A DNA stretch of 64,000 bases from SM1-73 sp964588305. GTDB lineage: Bacteria > Zixibacteria > MSB-5A5 > SM1-73. Made by a program: the position numbers and the translations under genes. The DNA is taken from the NCBI GenBank assembly GCA_964588305.1, contig CAZPOP010000004.1:62001-126000 (forward strand). The letters are read 5' to 3'. A model generated the notes under the pieces. That model was not told the origin of the DNA and made no database searches. It saw nothing but the letters and a program-made list of their open reading frames with translations. Positions 59,815-64,000 of the stretch are shown here, in pieces (the stretch's first letter is position 1; every line of letters begins with the position of its first letter).

Positions 59815-59955
59815 TCAAACTCTCTCGAAGGGATCAAAGAGTTTCTTGTACTCCTGCAGAGCGAATCTGTCGGTCATTCCTGCGATGTAATCGCAGACCA
59901 ACTGCATCTTGTTTTCCTCTATCGTCAAATCCGTTAGAGGGCAATCGATCTCTTA
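59815..59955 (-). pseudogene. dgt: 3' fragment of a dGTPase gene
   Basis: The frame ending in TGA at 59815-59817 reads TIEENKMQLVCDYIAGMTDR, then FALQEYKKLFDPFERV, the C-terminus of bacterial dGTP triphosphohydrolases (conserved D-Y-I-A-G-M-T-D-R). An in-frame TAA lies only two codons before the recognisable part and no start codon exists, so the 5' nine-tenths is gone. The break near 59955 coincides with the change from the minus-strand core to the plus-strand locus. Confidence 0.8.
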
Positions 59956-60160
59956 CCAGACTATAGAACGAGTGCAAGTTGAAGTTTGAAGTAAAATTGA
60001 GACAGTATTCTGTGAAGTTCTATTGGGTGTATGTAAAAGTAGCGATCATTAATTTTTTGAGATAAATGCATTACCACTTCATTCTATGGCTGGCGAACGG
60101 AGACGATGTTCAAAAATTGAACAATTGGGCAAATTTTATTAGAAAAGATAGTTTTTTTAC

Positions 60161-60198
60161 TTGACAAGTGGTAGGGAGATCTTTAAATTGTGTATAAT
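60161..60198 (+). promoter_or_regulatory. promoter region of the secreted-protein locus
   Basis: A TTGACA at 60161-60166 and a perfect TATAAT at 60193-60198, but 26 nt apart. Either TATAAT is used with a poor -35, or TTGACA works with a weaker -10 (TAAATT-like at 17 nt). The surrounding 59990-60200 stretch is strikingly AT-rich. Confidence 0.55.
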
Positions 60199-60217
60199 AC
60201 AATTTTCAGTACGAACC

Positions 60218-60265
60218 AAGAGGACATTTCCTCTTAGTAATTCCCCTTGACATGGAAGTCCGGGG
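60218..60265 (+). promoter_or_regulatory. two-hairpin structured leader
   Basis: In the leader after the promoter: a perfect AAGAGG-ACATTT-CCTCTT hairpin (60218-60235) and a CCCC-TT-GAC-ATGGAA-GTC-C-GGGG hairpin (60243-60265). The leader to the first ATG is over 200 nt. I checked by eye for c-di-GMP riboswitch motifs and found none. The rest of the 59956-60425 gap has no gene. Confidence 0.5.
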
Positions 60266-60425
60266 AGGTCGCAGGAGGAGCAACTTACGTTATTTAGAGC
60301 GGCGTGATTTGCGTCTTGAGAGTATTTCCGTTATTGGGATTTCGCTTTATCTTGGCAGAGGGATAGTCTCTTCTTTCTGAACAATTCGAATCGACAAAAC
60401 CAGAGGACTGGATTTACCACTTCTA

Positions 60426-61124
60426 ATGGGACTATTGCAGACCATGTGGCATCGGAAAAGGACTCTTTTATTATTCTGCCTTTTGCTCTTGTTTATTTTC
60501 TCTTCGAGGGCTTTTTGTCAGACCCTTCAAGTAGCACCTATTAGGGGGGCCTTTTCGGCTGACTCTGGAAATACAGAACCCAGCAAAGGCGGAATGCCTC
60601 TTCATCCCATTCGGATCGATGGCTCACCTCTGGAGCAAGGCAAGAAAGCGATCCGCATTGAACAACCGCAGGGACCCCTTCTGAGCCCTGGCCCAGAGGT
60701 GCCATGGGTAAAATTTCACCTCTCCGCCACACAATGGACCTGGAACGTAAGAAAGCCGGGGAGTTATGCAGCTAAATGCTTGACTGGCACTATCACCAGC
60801 GACGTCGACATGCTTATAGAATTCAGTGGTTTTGAAGATCTTTATTCCTCTGATCCTCCCAGACAAAATGTAGAAACTTATCATGGAGTTTTAATTGGGA
60901 ATGAGCGTGTAGAAGAAGTGGAGTGGGTAAGGGCATCTGATTTCAATGCACGTATTTTACTGATCAAGCAGAACCCCACAACGGCAACTACCTGGAGTTT
61001 GTGGAATAAGGTCTATGTAAAACCGGGCAATTCTGCGTTTGAGTATTCAGATGACGCGGTGATAACCCTTGTAATGCAGAATATGAGCCCATGGATGGAA
61101 CCAGACATACCAACCAATAAATGA
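60426..61124 (+). CDS. secreted protein, WxWxVRKPG family, first copy
   Basis: A 232-residue exported protein with a Sec signal peptide (RKRTLLLFCLLLLFIFSSRAF, then CQ). The mature part opens with a disordered stretch, followed by a domain with the signature WTWNVRKPGSYAAKCLTG, then LIEFSGFEDLY and a C-terminal TWSLWNKVYVKPGNSAFEYS. It shares this domain with the next gene. I do not recognise the family. Starting ATG is uncertain (60426, or 60444 in frame) since no ribosome-binding site is close. It is the first gene behind the promoter and leader. Confidence 0.75.
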   Translation: MGLLQTMWHRKRTLLLFCLLLLFIFSSRAFCQTLQVAPIRGAFSADSGNTEPSKGGMPLHPIRIDGSPLEQGKKAIRIEQPQGPLLSPGPEVPWVKFHLSATQWTWNVRKPGSYAAKCLTGTITSDVDMLIEFSGFEDLYSSDPPRQNVETYHGVLIGNERVEEVEWVRASDFNARILLIKQNPTTATTWSLWNKVYVKPGNSAFEYSDDAVITLVMQNMSPWMEPDIPTNK

Positions 61125-61368
61125 ATATGAGGAAAGACATAAATGTCAATTACAAAAACGCCTTTGAGTGGCTGCATGATTGAGTTGAATGGGACATTCT
61201 TCAATGTCAGGAGAGAGAATAGGTACTCTATTCATTAGAAGAATCCTGAACTGCTCCAGAAATGAAAAGTGGACCATAAAATTGAGAAAAAAATACGGGG
61301 GTGACCGTATACTCAAAAAAGTCCGTGACTCATGTCAAGGAAATCATAAATTGAGAGGAGGTGAAAAC

Positions 61369-62022
61369 ATGAAAAAACTGATTATCGCATTGTTGGTGGT
61401 GGGTCTTCTTCCTATCGTGGCATCGGCCGCGGATGAGCAGGAAACCTGGAAGTGGAGTGGATCAGCGTGGGTCTCCCAAGGGGTAGGAGACGTACAAGCG
61501 GACGCAAGATGCTGGACCTCATTTCCCGCGGCATATTACTGCAATAAGAAAACTCACCTAATCGACGTCACAATTCACGCCTCTGTTGCTCAGTGGATAA
61601 GCTGGAGTATATCTGGCACCAGGTGGGATTGGAAAGTGCGTAAGCCCGGTACTTATGCTGCGGATTGTATTACAGGATTCATTCAAAGCAACCAGGATGT
61701 GTTTATTGATTACGAGGGTTTCGCAGACCTGCAGACTCTAGGCACAAGTATCAATCCAACCATTCCCATCTGTTATGGTTTCGGTCCTAGCCTTGCCCAA
61801 GCTGAAATAAACGGCTGGGTTCCTGCAGCGGCTTTGAATAATGACGATGATATGCTACTAGATTCACAGGATCTGCATGACGGCATCTCCTGGAAGTTAT
61901 GGAATAAGATAGAGGTAGTCAACTGCAACTCCGCCTGTGAATATGAAGATGCCGCCACCATAACTCTTACTTTGCAGGTGATAAAGACCTGGATTGATCC
62001 AGCAACTGGTTATTTCCTGTAA
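61369..62022 (+). CDS. secreted protein, WxWxVRKPG family, second copy
   Basis: A 217-residue exported protein with a clear signal peptide (KKLIIALLVVGLLPIVASAA). The ATG at 61369 is well placed after GGAGGTGAAAAC. The mature protein has WDWKVRKPGTYAADCITGFI, FIDYEGFADLQ and SWKLWNKIEVVNCNSACEYE, aligning with the first copy over about 130 residues; extra Cys residues here suggest disulphides. The pairing suggests a beta-rich surface or fibre subunit, but I know no matching described family. The frame also extends upstream to 61189 but lacks a ribosome-binding site there. Confidence 0.8.
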   Translation: MKKLIIALLVVGLLPIVASAADEQETWKWSGSAWVSQGVGDVQADARCWTSFPAAYYCNKKTHLIDVTIHASVAQWISWSISGTRWDWKVRKPGTYAADCITGFIQSNQDVFIDYEGFADLQTLGTSINPTIPICYGFGPSLAQAEINGWVPAAALNNDDDMLLDSQDLHDGISWKLWNKIEVVNCNSACEYEDAATITLTLQVIKTWIDPATGYFL

Positions 62023-62054
62023 TAGTAGTTTTTAGGTTTAACTAATTTTTAGCA

Positions 62055-63734
62055 ATGGTCACCCCGTATTTTAAAAAAAGGAAATTGTTGAAGAGAAAAA
62101 TTGAAAGATATTGTTTCTTTTTAGTCCTTCTAATTATTCTTAGCTGGACTCCAAAGGTCTACCCGCAATTTAGCCTTTATTTATCTCCCTTATTGGTGGA
62201 GCTTGAACTGGCTCCAGGGGCCAAGAAACATTTTACCCTCCAGCTGGTGAATGAAGATAAGGAACAAAGTATTAGCTTGATCGCATACCCCGGTAACATA
62301 GAAGAAAGTCCAGCGGGAATATACAAAGTTGTGCCCAAGGGTGAATCGGAGTTCTCCTGCGCTGATTGGATGCAGATCAGCGACACTAACTTTACCCTTG
62401 AGCCGGCCAGCACAAAGGAAATCGAAGTCTGGATAAAGGCTCCCCGGGATGCTTTTGGCGGTCGATATGGCGCAGTCGTATTCGAGGTTGTGCCTGAGGA
62501 AGCCTCCCCAGGCGAGAAATTAGGCTCGGTTACATACCGGTTCAGAATGCCGACTTTCGTGGAAGTCACTATAAAAAGGTTCGGTGGAATGCTTAGGAAA
62601 GCAAGTATTTCTGAGTTCAGAGTGGAATCTGTTACCGATAAAAGATTGCTTGAAAAAATAGGAACTGACGCCATCTCTTTTGCGGCAACAGTTGAGAATG
62701 AAGGCAACATCCACGTAATCGGGAAAGGAAGCTTGATTATTAAGAACAAGGAAGGCAGGACTAAAAAAAGAGTGCCTCTGGGTGGCGGACGAGGTGTGGT
62801 TATTCCGGGCGCAACTGTCCATTTTGCATCCCTTTTAAAGAAACCCCCAGCAGGCGAGTATACAGCTCAGGCTGTAATGAATTTCGGTGGTCTGAGCCCA
62901 GCCGTGGCTGAGATCCCATTTACTGTTACCAGAACAAAAAGTGCCGCTTTGGGCTCTTTTAAGGCAAGCTCATATATAGCCCTGGATATAAAACCAGAAC
63001 ACCTGGAAATGAAAATTCCAACCCGGGGTTTCAGAGCATTCACTTTCAGTTTGAGAAATGATGAGCGCGATACAGTTAAGATAGAAGCTCATCTCAAGGA
63101 CATAGAATATGATGAAGAAGGAAATCTGGTTTTGTTGGATTCCTCTGAAAATGGTCGCTCCTGCAGAGAATGGATTAGCCTGGAGCCGCAAGAATTTACC
63201 ATAGCCCCGGATAAAAGAGAACAGGTGAAGCTTATTTTACAGGCTCCTACCGAAGGAGAAGGGGGATATTATGCCTGCGTGGTTTTCGATGCCTTGTTAA
63301 AATCTTCAAAAGAGGGTGCAATTTCAACCCCTTTTCAGATTCCTGTGATCCTGAGTGTTCCTCCTAATTTGGACCAAAAGGGTGAGATCGTTGATCTGCA
63401 AATGGAAGCCTCCACCGGAAGACCAGCTGTCTTTACCACTTATTTCAAAAACACCGGAAATATTCATTTAAAACTTAAAGGGAAGATTTCCCTTGAGGTG
63501 CTTAAAGAGATTAAGCCCACTGGTGATATTATATATATCGGTGAATCCAAATATGAGAAGGTAGGTGAATTGTCATTTGATGAAGTTGAGCAATATGTTC
63601 TGCCCGACGGGATAAGAAAAATGGAGGCTGGTTATCCGGGAGCTTTAGAAGCTGGGAAATATTTAGCAGAGGTCACTATCGACTATGGAGCTCCAGAACC
63701 GGTAAAGTTTAAAAAAGAGTTCAGGGTCAAATAA
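62055..63734 (+). CDS. secreted tandem Ig-like protein (chaperone/WxL-interacting-like)
   Basis: 559 residues with a signal peptide (KIERYCFFLVLLIILSW). Residues about 38-290 and 305-559 are two copies of a two-module unit: an Ig-like module ending in W-M/I-S...FTL/FTI...AP...GG-Y-x-A-VVF (DWMQISDTNFTLEPAST against EWISLEPQEFTIAPDKR; GGRYGAVVFE against GGYYACVVFD), then a second sandwich with ENEGNIH/KNTGNIHLK. This resembles periplasmic pilus chaperones and the DUF916/DUF3324 pair of WxL-interacting proteins, though no C-terminal membrane helix is present. Likely partner of the two small secreted proteins. Confidence 0.75.
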   Translation: MVTPYFKKRKLLKRKIERYCFFLVLLIILSWTPKVYPQFSLYLSPLLVELELAPGAKKHFTLQLVNEDKEQSISLIAYPGNIEESPAGIYKVVPKGESEFSCADWMQISDTNFTLEPASTKEIEVWIKAPRDAFGGRYGAVVFEVVPEEASPGEKLGSVTYRFRMPTFVEVTIKRFGGMLRKASISEFRVESVTDKRLLEKIGTDAISFAATVENEGNIHVIGKGSLIIKNKEGRTKKRVPLGGGRGVVIPGATVHFASLLKKPPAGEYTAQAVMNFGGLSPAVAEIPFTVTRTKSAALGSFKASSYIALDIKPEHLEMKIPTRGFRAFTFSLRNDERDTVKIEAHLKDIEYDEEGNLVLLDSSENGRSCREWISLEPQEFTIAPDKREQVKLILQAPTEGEGGYYACVVFDALLKSSKEGAISTPFQIPVILSVPPNLDQKGEIVDLQMEASTGRPAVFTTYFKNTGNIHLKLKGKISLEVLKEIKPTGDIIYIGESKYEKVGELSFDEVEQYVLPDGIRKMEAGYPGALEAGKYLAEVTIDYGAPEPVKFKKEFRVK

Positions 63735-63771
63735 ATCTTAATTCATTTTTTAAACCGGAGGAGGTTTTTTG

Positions 63772-64000
63772 ATGAGATTTACACTTATTTTCTTGTTTTC
63801 TTTTTTTTTATTCATTCCCTTAATTAATTCCTCCGCACAAATCATCCCAGCTCAATCTGAAAGCTTAGAAGTTTTTGAGGAGCAACCCTTAATTACCAAT
63901 GTCTTTTATGAGAACGATATCAGGGAAGCTTTAGCTGCGATAGCAGCTCAAAGCGGGATAAACATAATACCGGACCAGACTGTATCTGGCTTCATAAGTA
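63772..64000 (+). CDS. secretin N-terminus (cut by window end)
   Basis: Only the first 76 codons are in the window. A strong ribosome-binding site (GGAGGAGG) precedes the ATG. A signal peptide (RFTLIFLFSFFLFIPLINSS) is followed by VFEEQPLITNVFYENDIREA, then LAAIAAQSGINIIPDQTVSG, the STN/N0 domain of secretins such as PilQ and GspD. The rest lies beyond the window. As the fourth gene of the plus-strand operon it would form the outer-membrane channel for the secreted proteins. Confidence 0.75.
   Translation, partial: MRFTLIFLFSFFLFIPLINSSAQIIPAQSESLEVFEEQPLITNVFYENDIREALAAIAAQSGINIIPDQTVSGFIS

Noticed and set aside
60199..60425. A c-di-GMP (GEMM) riboswitch in the leader of the secretion locus.
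   Set aside because: The conserved CGCAAAGCC and tetraloop elements are not present.

Overview
The window reads as a stretch of chromosome from a Gram-negative, flagellated, free-living bacterium of an uncultivated lineage. The supporting signs are lipoprotein and secretin signals, flagellar regulators, a CHASE2 receptor kinase, FHA and PilZ proteins, and the non-mevalonate isoprenoid route. The gene order (thrS-infC-rpmI-rplT-pheS-pheT-zapB/zapA-rny-ymdB-folD, then xseA-xseB-ispA-dxs-nadK-recN) recalls FCB-group candidate phyla such as Zixibacteria. That placement is a guess from gene order, not a measured result. Almost everything from 1 to 59.5 kb is on the minus strand, so genes are transcribed from high to low coordinates; from about 60.2 kb the coding strand flips.

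Layout, low to high. 0-3.9 kb: surE, a dolichol-phosphate-mannose-synthase-like glycosyltransferase, tRNA-Pro, a MerR regulator, gpsA and plsY. 3.9-6.6 kb: a small decaying accessory patch holding a REP-associated tyrosine transposase (RAYT) between two copies of its likely target palindrome, a pentapeptide-repeat membrane protein gene broken by two in-frame stops, and a small DUF6504-like gene with one in-frame stop and a partial upstream duplicate. 6.6-18 kb: der, a GNAT/YoaP-like protein, a DUF512 radical-SAM-like protein, pgsA, recN, nadK, dxs, ispA, xseB and xseA. 18.6-23.6 kb: a signalling set (CHASE2 Ser/Thr kinase, calcineurin-like phosphatase, double FHA protein) and a lipoprotein followed by an 18-residue Lys-rich peptide gene. 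23.9-36.2 kb: translation, RNA decay and division genes, with infC using an AUC start, and a probable structured RNA between zapA and rny. 36.3-36.65 kb: tRNA-Val followed by tandem tRNA-like copies with a 90-nt period.

37.3-49.5 kb: a flagellar and signalling block (flgM with a sigma-28-type promoter, a radical SAM protein, fliW, flgL, csrA, flgN, a response regulator, a histidine kinase, a GAF protein, a PilZ protein, a DUF2225 protein, fliA). The fliW/csrA/flgL/flgN group suggests the usual FliW-CsrA control of flagellin-type proteins; flgK is absent. 49.5-50.66 kb is gene-poor and palindrome-rich. 50.66-59.5 kb: a second radical SAM protein, a signal-peptide-bearing isoaspartyl methyltransferase, an ECF sigma / zinc anti-sigma / VIT-VWA operon, holA, and an RNase H-like protein.

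At about 59.95 kb a dgt (dGTPase) gene survives only as its 3' end. Beyond it, on the plus strand and behind its own promoter and structured leader, lies what I consider the most novel content: two related small secreted proteins sharing a W-x-W-x-V-R-K-P-G signature, a secreted protein made of a duplicated pair of Ig-like modules resembling pilus chaperones or WxL-interacting proteins, and the start of a secretin. This looks like an acquired surface-fibre or export locus running out of the window.

GTAG/GGAG-footed REP palindromes are scattered through the whole window, and at least one has grown into the end of a coding region.
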